From: Streptomyces spectabilis
GTDB lineage: Bacteria; Actinomycetota; Actinomycetes; Streptomycetales; Streptomycetaceae
Direction: 5' to 3'
Length of the DNA stretch: 64,000 bases
Assembly: GCF_008704795.1 (NCBI RefSeq)
Contig: NZ_CP023690.1
Location: forward strand, 7,760,501 to 7,824,500
Below, one piece after another: positions 7,569-16,704 of the stretch. Below the pieces are notes generated by a model. That model saw nothing but the letters and a program-made list of their open reading frames with translations, was not told where the DNA came from and searched no databases. Within the stretch, counting starts at the first letter, position 1; each line of letters starts with the position of its first letter. A program made the translations under genes and the position numbers.

Positions 7569-9350
7569 TCAGCCGAGGTCGAAGGCGTTCCGCAGACCGA
7601 GGCGGTAACGGGTGCGGTCGGCGCGCTTGAGGCCCTCCAGCTCCGGGACGCGGTAGCGGGGCTTCACCGCGCACCGCTTCGCGTCCGAACCCGCCCGGTC
7701 GAGCAGGGCGTTGACGGCCTGGCGCGCGGCCGCGTTGGCGCCCTCCATGGTGGCCAGGTCGATGTCCACGGCCACGTAGTCGCCCGCGAGGAAGAAGTTG
7801 GGGATCTTCGTCGCGGCCGACGGGCGGTTGTGCAGCGTGCCCACGGGGTGGATCAGGAGCTCGTCGTCGTTCGTCGGGTGCGGGCCGCCGATGCCGTCGA
7901 CGCCCGGGTCGAGGTGCCAGGAGTGCAGCTTGCCGTCGGTGAGGACCTGCTTGCCGGTGTCGTTGAGATGGGCCTTGAGCTGCGCCCACACCTCGCGCGC
8001 CACCTCCTCGCGCGTGCAGTTCTTCGCCGTCTTGCCGTAGAGGATGCCCTCCTTGTCCCACTCGGAGATGTCCACCGACAGACAGTCCACCGCGACGCCG
8101 TCGCCGTAGTCGGCGGGGAAGTCGCGGCCCTTCCAGTGCGCCGCCTGGGCGATGCCCGTGAGCGACCAAGGGGAGTCGATGCAGTTGAAGTGCCCGTCGA
8201 CGATCTTGGGCCGTTCCGTCAGATAGAACTGGATGCCCGTCATCCAGTCCGTCCGCAGCTTGTCGCAGCGCGCCAGCTGCGGATCCGCCCCGCGCAGCGC
8301 GGCCCCCCACGTCCTGCGGGCGTGCTCCACCGGCATGGCCTGTACGTAGTGGTCGGCGGTGACGTCGCGGCGTACGCCATCGGCGTCCTCGATCACGGCC
8401 TTCGTCACCCGGCCGCCGCCGTACGCCACCTCGCGCACGGTCCAGCCGACGCGGAACTCCACGCCGAGGGAGGTCAGATGCCTCACCCACGGGTCGATCC
8501 ACGCCTCGTTGGTCGGCGCGTTCAGGATGCGGTCGGGCGGGCCGTCCGCGCCCCGGCCCAGGGCGTTGAACACGAAGGCCTCACCGAGCGTGCCGACGGT
8601 GCGGGTGCTGGCCACCTCCGCCTTGGTCGCCACGATGTTGCGGGTCACGCCGACCGCGAGGATGCGCTGGTAGTCGTACGACATGTCCTCGGCGCGCACG
8701 AAGTCCCACCAGGGCTTCGCCTCCCACTGGTCGTCCCGGCGCTCGTCGCAGCTGGTGAGGAAGACCAGGGCGCGGTTCACGAAGTACGCGACCTCGTGCG
8801 CCGGGATGCTGAACGCGGTGTCGAGGAACGCGGTGAGGGCGCGGGCGATGTCGTCCGGGGTCAGGTCGGCGGGCTGCCCGTCGCGGCCGGGTATCGGCAG
8901 GCGGATGTCCTCGCGGCCGCCCGCGCGGGTGAAGCTCATCTCCGGCGGCGCGATCAGGTTGTCCCACACGCCGTTGCGGTTCCCGGGGAAGGGGATGCGG
9001 CGCATCGTGTCCGGCAGGTTGTGGTAGATGCCAGGGATGAAGCGGAAGCCGTGTTCGCCGGGGAGCGGCTTGCGAGTGCCCTTCGCGCTGTCCGGTACGT
9101 CGAAGCTGCGGGCCTTGCCGCCCAGGGCGCGGCGCTCGTAGACCGTGACGGCGAAGCCGCGCTCGGCGAGTTCGTGGGCGGCGGTCAGGCCGGCGACGCC
9201 GCCGCCGAGCACCGCCACGGTGCCGGTCGAGGGTGCGGCGTGGGCGCCCTGCGACAGGGCGCCGAGGCCAAGGGCGGCGGCGCCGCCGACGGTCGCCGCT
9301 CGTGCCACGAAGGTTCTGCGCGTGCTTCCCGGTGCCTGCGGCCGGCCCAT
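7569..9350 (-). CDS. Tat-exported FAD-dependent amine oxidase/phytoene-desaturase-like oxidoreductase
   Basis: Secreted flavoprotein of 593 residues. A Tat signal (STRRTFVARA, residues 9-18, then an alanine/glycine-rich core ending in AHA) precedes a Rossmann FAD motif VLGGGVAGLTAAHELAERG with GGGVAG at 49-54 and YERR at 71-74. A C-terminal FLAGDYVAVDIDLATMEGA is the second FAD contact of the amine oxidase/phytoene desaturase superfamily. GGAGAG precedes the ATG at 9350. The substrate is unknown; hydroxysqualene- or carotenoid-type desaturases are the nearest well-studied relatives, but those are not usually exported. It may be cotranscribed with the DUF3048 lipoprotein. Confidence 0.8.
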   Translation of the reverse strand: MGRPQAPGSTRRTFVARAATVGGAAALGLGALSQGAHAAPSTGTVAVLGGGVAGLTAAHELAERGFAVTVYERRALGGKARSFDVPDSAKGTRKPLPGEHGFRFIPGIYHNLPDTMRRIPFPGNRNGVWDNLIAPPEMSFTRAGGREDIRLPIPGRDGQPADLTPDDIARALTAFLDTAFSIPAHEVAYFVNRALVFLTSCDERRDDQWEAKPWWDFVRAEDMSYDYQRILAVGVTRNIVATKAEVASTRTVGTLGEAFVFNALGRGADGPPDRILNAPTNEAWIDPWVRHLTSLGVEFRVGWTVREVAYGGGRVTKAVIEDADGVRRDVTADHYVQAMPVEHARRTWGAALRGADPQLARCDKLRTDWMTGIQFYLTERPKIVDGHFNCIDSPWSLTGIAQAAHWKGRDFPADYGDGVAVDCLSVDISEWDKEGILYGKTAKNCTREEVAREVWAQLKAHLNDTGKQVLTDGKLHSWHLDPGVDGIGGPHPTNDDELLIHPVGTLHNRPSAATKIPNFFLAGDYVAVDIDLATMEGANAAARQAVNALLDRAGSDAKRCAVKPRYRVPELEGLKRADRTRYRLGLRNAFDLG

Positions 9351-9513
9351 GCGGCTCTCCCCTTACCGTTGGTAACCCAGGTGTCAGGCGCGGAGCCTAC
9401 GGCCGTGCTCTTCTGGGCGGAAGGGGTGGGTGGGGCTTGGCGGGAATTTGTCTGCGGGTGGGTGGGGTGCCCGGCCTTGCCGGGCAGGGCCGCGCCGCGG
9501 GACGTACGTCGTC

Positions 9514-10590
9514 CTACTGCGTCGGCGCCGAACCCAAGACCTCCGACAGGTCGTAGCCCGCCGGTTCCTCCAGTTGGGCGTACGTGCACGACTCGGGGTC
9601 GCGGTCGGGGCGCCAGGTGCGGAACTGGGCCGTGTGGCGGAAGCGGGCCCCGTTCTCCATGTGGTCGTAGGCCACCTCGCACACCCGCTCGGGCCGCAGC
9701 GGCACCCAGGTGAGGTCCTTCTTCCCCGACCAGCGGTTCACCGCCCCGGGTAGCCGGGCGCTCTCGTGGGCGGCCTCGTCCGCCCAGGCCGCCCACGGGT
9801 GCCCCGCGACGGAGTCCATCCGCAGCGGTTCGAGCTCCGTCATGAGCTGCTCGCGCCGCTTCATGGAGAAGGCGGCGCACACCCCGACGTGCTGCAGCGT
9901 GCCCGCGTCGTCGTACAGGCCGAGCAGGAGCGAGCCGACCACGGGGCCGCTCTTGTGTAGCCGGAGGCCCGCGACCACGCAGTCCGCCGTCCGCTCGTGC
10001 TTGACCTTGTACATGAGGCGTTCGTTCTGGCGGTACCTGAGGTCGAGGGGCTTGGCGATCACGCCGTCGAGCCCGGCCCCCTCGTACCGCTCGAACCACT
10101 CCCGCGCCACCTCCTCGTCGAGGGTCGCGGGCGCCAGGTGCACCGGTGCCCGCACGCCTTCGAGCGCCTTGGTGAGCAGCCGGCGCCGGTCGCGCAGCGA
10201 GACGTCCCACAGGGCCTCGTCGAAGAGGGCGAGCACGTCGAAGGCGACGTACGACACCGGGGTGCGCTCGGCGAGCAGCCGCACCCGCGAGTCCGCCGGG
10301 TGGATCCGCTCGGTGAGGGCGTCGAAGTCCAGGCGCCCGCCGCGCGCGAGGACGATCTCGCCGTCCAGGACGCACCGCTGCGGCAGCCGCTCCCGCACCG
10401 CCTCGACCAGCTCGGGGAAGTAGCGGGTCAGGGACTTCGTGCCCCGGCTGCCGATCTCCACCTCCGCGCCGTCGCGGAAGACGATCGCGCGGAAGCCGTC
10501 CCACTTGGCCTCGTACTGCATGCCCGGCGGGATCCTCGCCACGGACTTGGCGAGCATGGGCTTCACGGGCGGCATCACCGGCAGGTCCAT
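9514..10590 (-). CDS. ATP-dependent DNA ligase (LigC/LigD ligase-domain type)
   Basis: Stand-alone ATP-dependent ligase, 358 residues. Ligase motif I is YEAKWDGFRAI, with the adenylated Lys near residue 31. Further motifs are SRGTKSL, CVLDGEIV, FDVLAL, DGVIAKPLDLRY and YKVKHERTADCVV. The C-terminal OB-fold includes WVPLRPERVCEVAYD. There is no polymerase or nuclease domain, so it corresponds to the ligase part of LigD or to LigC. It is divergent from the separate polymerase domain at 10666 with 75 bp between. The two likely act together in non-homologous end joining or ribonucleotide-based gap repair. No ku gene is in the window. Confidence 0.9.
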   Translation of the reverse strand: MDLPVMPPVKPMLAKSVARIPPGMQYEAKWDGFRAIVFRDGAEVEIGSRGTKSLTRYFPELVEAVRERLPQRCVLDGEIVLARGGRLDFDALTERIHPADSRVRLLAERTPVSYVAFDVLALFDEALWDVSLRDRRRLLTKALEGVRAPVHLAPATLDEEVAREWFERYEGAGLDGVIAKPLDLRYRQNERLMYKVKHERTADCVVAGLRLHKSGPVVGSLLLGLYDDAGTLQHVGVCAAFSMKRREQLMTELEPLRMDSVAGHPWAAWADEAAHESARLPGAVNRWSGKKDLTWVPLRPERVCEVAYDHMENGARFRHTAQFRTWRPDRDPESCTYAQLEEPAGYDLSEVLGSAPTQ

Positions 10591-10665
10591 GATCCCGATT
10601 CTGCTCCCGGGCGGGGGAAATCGCCCGGTATGCGCGTTCGCCTCCCGGCGTCTAGCGTGGCTCGC

Positions 10666-11688
10666 ATGGCGGGCGCGGGCGCGGCGGTGGAGCTGACGGC
10701 GGGAGAGCGGACGGTACGGCTCTCCAGCCCGGACCGGGTGCTGTTCCCCGAGCGCGGCTTCACCAAGCGGGACCTCGCCGCGTACTTCCTCTCCGTCGGC
10801 GACGGCATCCTGCGGGCCCTGCGCGACCGCCCCACCACCCTGGAGCGCTATCCGGAGGGCGTCGGCGGCGAGTCCTTCTACCAGAAGCGGGCGCCGAAGA
10901 ACCTGCCCGACTGGATCCCGACCGGCACCATCACCTTCCCCAGCGGCCGGACCGCCGACGAGATCTGCCCGACCGAGGTCGCCGCCGTCGTCTGGGCCGC
11001 CCAGTACGGCACGCTCACCTTCCACCCCTGGCCGGTGCGCGCGGCCGACGCCGACCACCCCGACGAGCTGCGCCTCGATCTGGACCCGCAGCCCGGCACC
11101 GACTACGCCGACGCCGTCCGCGCGGCCCACGAACTGCGCTCCGTCCTCGACGGGTTCGGCCTGCGGGGCTGGCCCAAGACCTCCGGCGGCCGCGGTCTCC
11201 ACGTGTTCGTGCCGATCGCGCCGCGCTGGACGTTCGTGCAGGTGCGACGGGCCGCCATCGCCTGCGGGCGCGAGCTGGAGCGGCGCCTGCCGGACGCCGT
11301 GACGACCGCCTGGTGGAAGGAGGAGCGCGGCGAGCGGATCTTCGTCGACTTCAACCAGACCGCCCGCGACCGCACCATCGCCTCCGCCTACTCGGTGCGC
11401 GCACGGCCGCACGCCCCCGTCTCCGCGCCCCTGCGCTGGGACGAGCTGGACGACGCCGTGCCCCGCGACTTCGACCTCGGCACCATGCCCGGACGCTTTG
11501 CCCGGGTCGGCGACGTGCACCGGGACATGGACGAGCACGCCTTCTCCCTGGAGGGCCTGCTCGAACAGGCCGACCGCGACGAGCGCGACCACGGCCTCGG
11601 CGACCTGCCGTACCCGCCGGAGTACCCGAAGATGCCGGGCGAGCCGAAGCGGGTCCAGCCGAGCCGCGCGAAGCACGACGACGGCTGA
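10666..11688 (+). CDS. LigD-type polymerase/primase domain protein
   Basis: Stand-alone PolDom protein (340 residues) of the archaeo-eukaryotic primase superfamily, as in the polymerase domain of LigD. It shows TFHPWPVR and the metal-binding DLDP in ELRLDLDPQPG, SGGRGLHVFVPIAP, and the later metal-ligand Asp in IFVDFNQT. The family inserts ribonucleotides at break ends. It is divergent from the ligase gene, a common actinobacterial arrangement where the LigD functions are split. No clear Shine-Dalgarno sequence precedes the ATG at 10666, so leaderless or weak initiation is possible. Confidence 0.9.
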   Translation: MAGAGAAVELTAGERTVRLSSPDRVLFPERGFTKRDLAAYFLSVGDGILRALRDRPTTLERYPEGVGGESFYQKRAPKNLPDWIPTGTITFPSGRTADEICPTEVAAVVWAAQYGTLTFHPWPVRAADADHPDELRLDLDPQPGTDYADAVRAAHELRSVLDGFGLRGWPKTSGGRGLHVFVPIAPRWTFVQVRRAAIACGRELERRLPDAVTTAWWKEERGERIFVDFNQTARDRTIASAYSVRARPHAPVSAPLRWDELDDAVPRDFDLGTMPGRFARVGDVHRDMDEHAFSLEGLLEQADRDERDHGLGDLPYPPEYPKMPGEPKRVQPSRAKHDDG

Positions 11689-11722
11689 ACCCGCCCCGGG
11701 GACGAGCGCCCGCGGCCCGCGC

Positions 11723-13927
11723 CTACAGCTCCTTGATCCGGATGTCCCGGTACGACACCACGTCGGTGACCCCGTGCACCTGGAGGCCCACGTAGCCGGA
11801 CGCGAAGCGCCGCCCGTCCGTGCCGGGGTCGTCGCCGCGCGGCGGCTCGAAGACCTGGCCGCCCGTGTTGTCGAACTCGTTGATCAGGGTGCCGTTGCGG
11901 TACACCGCGTAGTGCTGGTCGACCACGCGGATCTCGTAGTCGTTCCAGGTGCCCTTGGGCGTCACGCCCGCGCCCGCGAGGCCGACCCGGTCGAAGCCGT
12001 ACACCGACCCGGTCTTGTACATGTCGCCGTCCGGCCGGTCGAGGACCTGGACCTCATGGCCGTACTTGATGGCCACCCACTCCGGACGCGGCTCCTCCGG
12101 GTGGTCGTGGACCTGCGGGAAGCGCACGAAGACGCCGGAGTTGGCGTTTCCGGAGCCGGGCGCGTCGTCGCGCCACTGGAGCTTCAGCGAGAAGTCGCCG
12201 TACTTGCGCTCCGGGAACCACAGCATGCCGAGCCCGTTCTTCGTGGTGCCCGAGGTCATCGAGCCGTCGGCGTTCAGGCCGAACGAACCGCCGCCCACGT
12301 GGCTCCACCTGGCGAAGGACTTCTGCGTGCCGTCGAAGAGGTGCCGGTAGCCCTCGGTCTGGCCGGGCTTGCCGATGCCGGACTCCTTCGCCGCCTTGTT
12401 GATCTTGTTGTACTCGCGCCGGTCGATCTCGCCCGCCTTCTTCAGCCGGTCCGTGACCGTCTTGACGTGCTTGAGGAACAGCGCGTGCGACGACCAGTCC
12501 TTCTCGTCCTCGATCAGCTCGCCGACGCGGCAGCGGTTGTTGGTGACCCGGTTCGGGATGCCCGTGTCGACGGTGCCGACGAAGACGGTCGACCGCTCGT
12601 CGTACTCGGGGCAGTGGGGCCCGGGCACGCCGCCGCCCTCGTCGACGGTGAACGCCACCGACTTCGCGGGCGCAGTGTTGCCCGCCTTGTCGCTCGCCCG
12701 GTACGCCACCGTGTGCCGCCCGACGCGGTCGACCACCACCGGCGCGGTGTAGGCCACGTACGGGCCGCTGTCCAGGGAGTACTCGACCGCGGCTACGCCC
12801 GAGCCCGCGTCGGTCGCGGTCACCGTGACCTTCGCCCGGCCGACGTAGGCGCCGTCGGAGTTCTTGTCGCCCTCGACCTTCGCCGAGGTCTCGGGCGGGG
12901 TCCTGTCCTCCTGCGGCGGCGCGACCACGGTGAACTCCACGGACTTCTCCGCCGCCACGTTCCCCGCCTTGTCGGAGGCGCGGTAGCGCACCTTGTGGGT
13001 GCCGACCGCGTGCACCATCACGGGCGCGGTGTACGCCGTCCAGGCGCCGTCGCCGACCGCGTACTCGACCTTGTTCAGACCGGATCCCGCGTCCGACGCC
13101 GTCACCGTGACGGTGGCCATGCCCAGGTACTGGCCCTGGCCGTTCTGCTCGCCGGTGACCGTCGCGGAGGTCTCCGGCGGCGTCTTGTCGTCGGTCGGCG
13201 GCGCGACGACCTTGAAGTCGACGGCCTTCTCCGCCGCCACGTTGCCCGCTTTGTCAACGGCCCGATAGCGGACCTTGTGGGTGCCAACGGTGTTCACGAC
13301 CACCGGCGCGGTGTACGGCTGCCAGGCGCCGTCCGCCCCGAGCGCGTACTCGACCTTGTCGACGCCCGAGCCGCCGCTCTCGTCGGTCGCCGTCACCGTG
13401 ACCGTCGCCGTACCGACGTACGCGCCGTCGGAGTTCGTGGCCCCGTCGACCTTCGCCTTCGTCTCCGGCGCCGTCGTGTCGCCGCCCCCGCCGTCGGTCA
13501 CGACGAGGATGCCCTGCATCGCCCCGTGGCCGGGGATCGTGCAGTAGTAGCGGTAGCGGCCGGGCTTGAGGGTGACCTCGGCGGTCCACTTGCCGCCCTT
13601 CTCGTCGCCCGGGTTGGCGAGGATGTTCAGCGGGACGTCGTTGTTGTACTCCGGGTCGGAGACGTCGAACGTCAGCGTGTGCGGCATGCCGGTGGTGTTG
13701 CCGGTGGCCACGCTGTTCTCGAAGACGATGGTGGTCTTGCCCGCGACGGCCGTCGTCGGCGCCGACTTGTACTTGTTGATGTCGTTGTCCGCGGTCCAGG
13801 TCAGGACCTGCTGCTGGAGGCGCGGCCCGTCAGGGCGGGCCGTCGCCGCCGAGGTCAGGCCGAGCACGAGCGCGAACGCGGCGAGCAGCGCCGCCCACAC
13901 CCGTGCGCGCGCGGAAGCGGATCTCAT
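11723..13927 (-). CDS. Secreted cupredoxin, triple OmpL47-like repeat and DUF1080 protein
   Basis: Secreted modular protein of 734 residues. A signal peptide covers residues 1 to about 31. A type-1 copper domain follows with ligands visible as His83 (MPHTLTF), Cys129, His134 and Met137 (YYCTIPGHGAM). Three roughly 90-residue repeats follow, each containing VTVTATD-like strands and a YRA.DKAGN motif (OmpL47/Ig-like). The C-terminal 190 residues form a DUF1080/3-keto-disaccharide hydrolase-like jelly roll (HLFDGTQKSFARW, SGVFVRFP, GYVGLQVHG). The start overlaps the stop of the upstream ThuA/PQQ-type gene as ATGA, so the two products are probably made in equal amounts and act together outside the cell on a sugar substrate. 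The cupredoxin could accept electrons from the partner. Confidence 0.85.
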   Translation of the reverse strand: MRSASARARVWAALLAAFALVLGLTSAATARPDGPRLQQQVLTWTADNDINKYKSAPTTAVAGKTTIVFENSVATGNTTGMPHTLTFDVSDPEYNNDVPLNILANPGDEKGGKWTAEVTLKPGRYRYYCTIPGHGAMQGILVVTDGGGGDTTAPETKAKVDGATNSDGAYVGTATVTVTATDESGGSGVDKVEYALGADGAWQPYTAPVVVNTVGTHKVRYRAVDKAGNVAAEKAVDFKVVAPPTDDKTPPETSATVTGEQNGQGQYLGMATVTVTASDAGSGLNKVEYAVGDGAWTAYTAPVMVHAVGTHKVRYRASDKAGNVAAEKSVEFTVVAPPQEDRTPPETSAKVEGDKNSDGAYVGRAKVTVTATDAGSGVAAVEYSLDSGPYVAYTAPVVVDRVGRHTVAYRASDKAGNTAPAKSVAFTVDEGGGVPGPHCPEYDERSTVFVGTVDTGIPNRVTNNRCRVGELIEDEKDWSSHALFLKHVKTVTDRLKKAGEIDRREYNKINKAAKESGIGKPGQTEGYRHLFDGTQKSFARWSHVGGGSFGLNADGSMTSGTTKNGLGMLWFPERKYGDFSLKLQWRDDAPGSGNANSGVFVRFPQVHDHPEEPRPEWVAIKYGHEVQVLDRPDGDMYKTGSVYGFDRVGLAGAGVTPKGTWNDYEIRVVDQHYAVYRNGTLINEFDNTGGQVFEPPRGDDPGTDGRRFASGYVGLQVHGVTDVVSYRDIRIKEL

Positions 13928-16470
13928 CGTTGCGCCTTCCTGGCCAGGTCGCCCGCGGCCGGGGTCGCCTCGCCGCCGGTGTAGGTCACGCGCCACAGCG
14001 CGGACTTGGCGTCCGAGGTGAAGAAGCCGCGCCCGTAGTCGAGGACGTACAGCGAGCCGTCGGGGGCGAACTTCCAGTCCATGAGGTTCTTGATGCGGTC
14101 GTTGCCCACCGGGATGATCTTGCGGAGGGACTCGGCGTGCACCGGCAGACCGCCCTTGCCGACCGTCTTCGGATCGGTGAGCACCGCGTGCCGCGGCTGG
14201 TCGCCGTCGTAGAAGTCGCCGACGAACCACTTGCCGTCCCAGTAGGCGGGCCATTTGTCCGCGCTCGTGCTCGCCGGGTCGTAGCGGTAGACCGGGCCGT
14301 TCATCGTCGCCTGGCCGCCGCCCTTCAGCCACGGCAGGAGCTGCTTCTGCTCCTCCGTCCTGTAGCTGGGGACGCCGTTCGCGTCGCGCGGGTAGTCGAT
14401 GCCGCCGCCCTGCGGGGAGTACCAGATGGTGTTCGGCTCGGCGGGCGGGATCTTCACCAGGCCGTCGTTGTTCGGCGACTCGTTGCGCAGGTTCTCGCAG
14501 TCGTACCAGCCGAGGGGCTTGCTCGGATCGGGCAGATTGCGGTCGCGGTAGGGCTGGTTGTTGCCCATGCAGTACGGCCAGCCCCGGTTGGAGGCGTGGG
14601 TGATCGCGGCGAACGTGTCGTACTTCGCCGGGCCCCACGTCGTCGACGGCTGTCCCGCGTCCGGGCCGACCCAGCCCGCGTAGAGCGTGTCGGTCCTCTT
14701 GTCGACGGAGATGCGCGCGGGGTTCCTGACGCCCATCACATAGATCTCGCCGCGCGTCTTGCCGCCGCCCTCGTCCGGCTCCTTGCCGGTGAAGAGATTG
14801 CCCTGGGGAAGCGTGTACGTGCCGTCCGGCTCGGGGTGGATGCGCAGGATCTTGCCGTTGAGGTTGTTGGTGTTGCCGGAGGTGCGGCGGGCGTCGGCGA
14901 AGGAGACGCCCTTGAAGTTCGGCTGCGGGTTGTTGCCCGAGTAGCCGTCGCTGGAGCCGGAGGAGTTGTTGTCACCGGTGGCGATGTACAGGTTGCCCTG
15001 GGAGTCCCAGGCCATCCCGCCGCCCGCGTGGCAGCAACTGTGGATCTGCACCGGCCACTTGAGCAGCACCTTCTCGCTGTCCATGGCGAGCTTGCCGGAC
15101 GCCTTGTCGTACGTGAAGCGGGAGACGTACCGCTCGCCCATGTGCGTGTCGCGGTCGATCCGGGCGTGCGGGGTGTAGTGCAGGTACACCCAGCCGTTGT
15201 CCTCGAACCGCGGGTCCAGCTCGATGCCGAGCAGGCCCTCCTCGTTCTTGATCAGCTCACCGCCGCCGCCCTTGTTGCCGAAGACGCTCACGGCGCCCGC
15301 GAGCGTCGCCTGCCCGGTCTTCGGGTCGTAGACGTGGATCTCGCCGCGGCCCTTGCCGACGTCCGGGTCGTTCCAGTCGGTGATCACGGGCCGGGAGGAG
15401 TCGGCGCCGCCGCGGCCGATGTAGAAGACCTTGCCGTCGGGGGCGGTCACCAGGCCGTGCGGCTCGCCGATCTGGTCGTTCTCGCCCGGCTTGTTGGGCC
15501 GGGTCAGGCGCTCCGCCTTGTAGTTCGTGGTGATGGCGGCCTTGCAGTCGGCGCGCACGAGGCGGGACGTCCACAGCAGGGCGCCCCGCAGATGCGTCCG
15601 GAAGTCCGTCTCGTCGTAGGCGTCGGCCGTGCCGCCCATGCCGGTGTAGAAGGAGCGTCCGCCGTCGTAGTCGCGGCACCAGGAGACCGGGTGGTCCCAG
15701 CCGTTCGCGCCCGCGCCCGGTTTGTACGTCGACTCGCGCACCCGCGCCACGGTGTGGACGGCGCCCGACGGATTGGTCTCCCAGTTGAGCCACCTGTCCG
15801 GGCGCTTCCACTCCAGGGGCAGGTCCTTGGTGGCCGGGCCCTGCCGGTCGCCGACCTCGACGGTCGCGCGCTGCACGGCCGACGGGCCCTCGTCCTTGGG
15901 GCGGGCGCCGACCAGGCCGGTGAACCAGCTGGAGTACGGCTCCGCGCGGGCCGCGTCGTGCAGGCCGAGGAAGCCGCCGCCGGCCTCCATGTAGGCCTCA
16001 AGGCCCGCCTCCTGCTCGGCGTCGAGCACGTCACCCCCGCCGGTCACGAACGCGACCGCGTTGTACTTGCCCAGCTGCCCGGCGTTCGTGAACACGGCCG
16101 GGTCGTCGGTCGCCGTGACCGTGAACCGCTGGGCGGCGGGGCCGGAGCGGCCGATCCTCTCGATCGCCGCGATGGCGGCGTCGACGACCGGCGACTCGTC
16201 GCCGGGTGCCGCGGATCCGTAGAAGGCGAGGACGCGCACGTTCGCGCCACCAGGAGGCGAGGGCAAGGCGCGTGACATCGTTGTCTTCATCGCTTCGGCG
16301 TCACCGGGCGGTTCGGGGAAGGGGCGCGCGGACGCGGCGGGGCCGGAGAGGAGCCCGGCCGCGAGCGCTCCCGCGGCCGTGGCCGCCGCCCAGGAGCGAC
16401 GGGTGGTTCTGTGTCTGGCTCTGCCGAACTCTCGTGTGGGTAATGGTTGTTGACGCGGTGTGAGGCGCAT
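13924..16470 (-). CDS. Secreted ThuA plus PQQ-type sugar dehydrogenase-like protein
   Basis: Secreted protein of 848 residues. An N-terminal export signal (RARHRTTRRSWAAA then an Ala/Gly-rich core) precedes a ThuA-like glutamine-amidotransferase-fold domain at about 75-300 (VRVLAFYGSAAPGDES, VFVTGGG-like VAFVTGGGDVL, GGGFLGLHDAA). A soluble glucose/sorbosone dehydrogenase-type six-bladed propeller follows at about 330-840 (IGEPHGLVTAPDGKVFYIG, LLGIELDPRFEDNGWVYLHY, VMGVRNPARI, GSLYVLDYGRG). The family oxidises sugars using PQQ in characterised members; PQQ dependence here is inferred. It is coupled by ATGA to the cupredoxin/DUF1080 gene and divergent from the laccase gene. Confidence 0.85.
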   Translation of the reverse strand: MRLTPRQQPLPTREFGRARHRTTRRSWAAATAAGALAAGLLSGPAASARPFPEPPGDAEAMKTTMSRALPSPPGGANVRVLAFYGSAAPGDESPVVDAAIAAIERIGRSGPAAQRFTVTATDDPAVFTNAGQLGKYNAVAFVTGGGDVLDAEQEAGLEAYMEAGGGFLGLHDAARAEPYSSWFTGLVGARPKDEGPSAVQRATVEVGDRQGPATKDLPLEWKRPDRWLNWETNPSGAVHTVARVRESTYKPGAGANGWDHPVSWCRDYDGGRSFYTGMGGTADAYDETDFRTHLRGALLWTSRLVRADCKAAITTNYKAERLTRPNKPGENDQIGEPHGLVTAPDGKVFYIGRGGADSSRPVITDWNDPDVGKGRGEIHVYDPKTGQATLAGAVSVFGNKGGGGELIKNEEGLLGIELDPRFEDNGWVYLHYTPHARIDRDTHMGERYVSRFTYDKASGKLAMDSEKVLLKWPVQIHSCCHAGGGMAWDSQGNLYIATGDNNSSGSSDGYSGNNPQPNFKGVSFADARRTSGNTNNLNGKILRIHPEPDGTYTLPQGNLFTGKEPDEGGGKTRGEIYVMGVRNPARISVDKRTDTLYAGWVGPDAGQPSTTWGPAKYDTFAAITHASNRGWPYCMGNNQPYRDRNLPDPSKPLGWYDCENLRNESPNNDGLVKIPPAEPNTIWYSPQGGGIDYPRDANGVPSYRTEEQKQLLPWLKGGGQATMNGPVYRYDPASTSADKWPAYWDGKWFVGDFYDGDQPRHAVLTDPKTVGKGGLPVHAESLRKIIPVGNDRIKNLMDWKFAPDGSLYVLDYGRGFFTSDAKSALWRVTYTGGEATPAAGDLARKAQR

Positions 16471-16529
16471 GGGAGCACCGACCCCTCGTGAGTCACGACT
16501 GCGGCGACTACAACAACAGCGCGGATGAA

Positions 16530-16553
16530 GCTAGCCCCCTTTCGACGGCTAGC
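16530..16553. promoter_or_regulatory. Inverted repeat between the dehydrogenase and laccase genes
   Basis: GCTAGCC (16530-16536) and GGCTAGC (16547-16553) form perfect 7-bp arms around 10 bp in the 234-bp divergent intergenic region. An operator controlling both secreted oxidative genes is plausible; no regulator is identified. Confidence 0.4.
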
Positions 16554-16704
16554 CAAGAGCTATGACGTCACTTCACCCGAACTTTGTCCTGCCTGTGGAG
16601 AAACGGGGTTCCTGCCGCTAGCGTGTGGCCGAATCCGGTGCCTCGCGCGTCGCGGCCCTGCCTGATGAAGTGTCAGTTTCCATTCCACAGTGGGGGAGTT
16701 CGGC

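Noticed and set aside
6768..9713. A 981-residue plus-strand open frame
   Set aside because: It is antisense to the DUF3048 and FAD oxidoreductase genes, with shadow-type composition and no recognisable domain.
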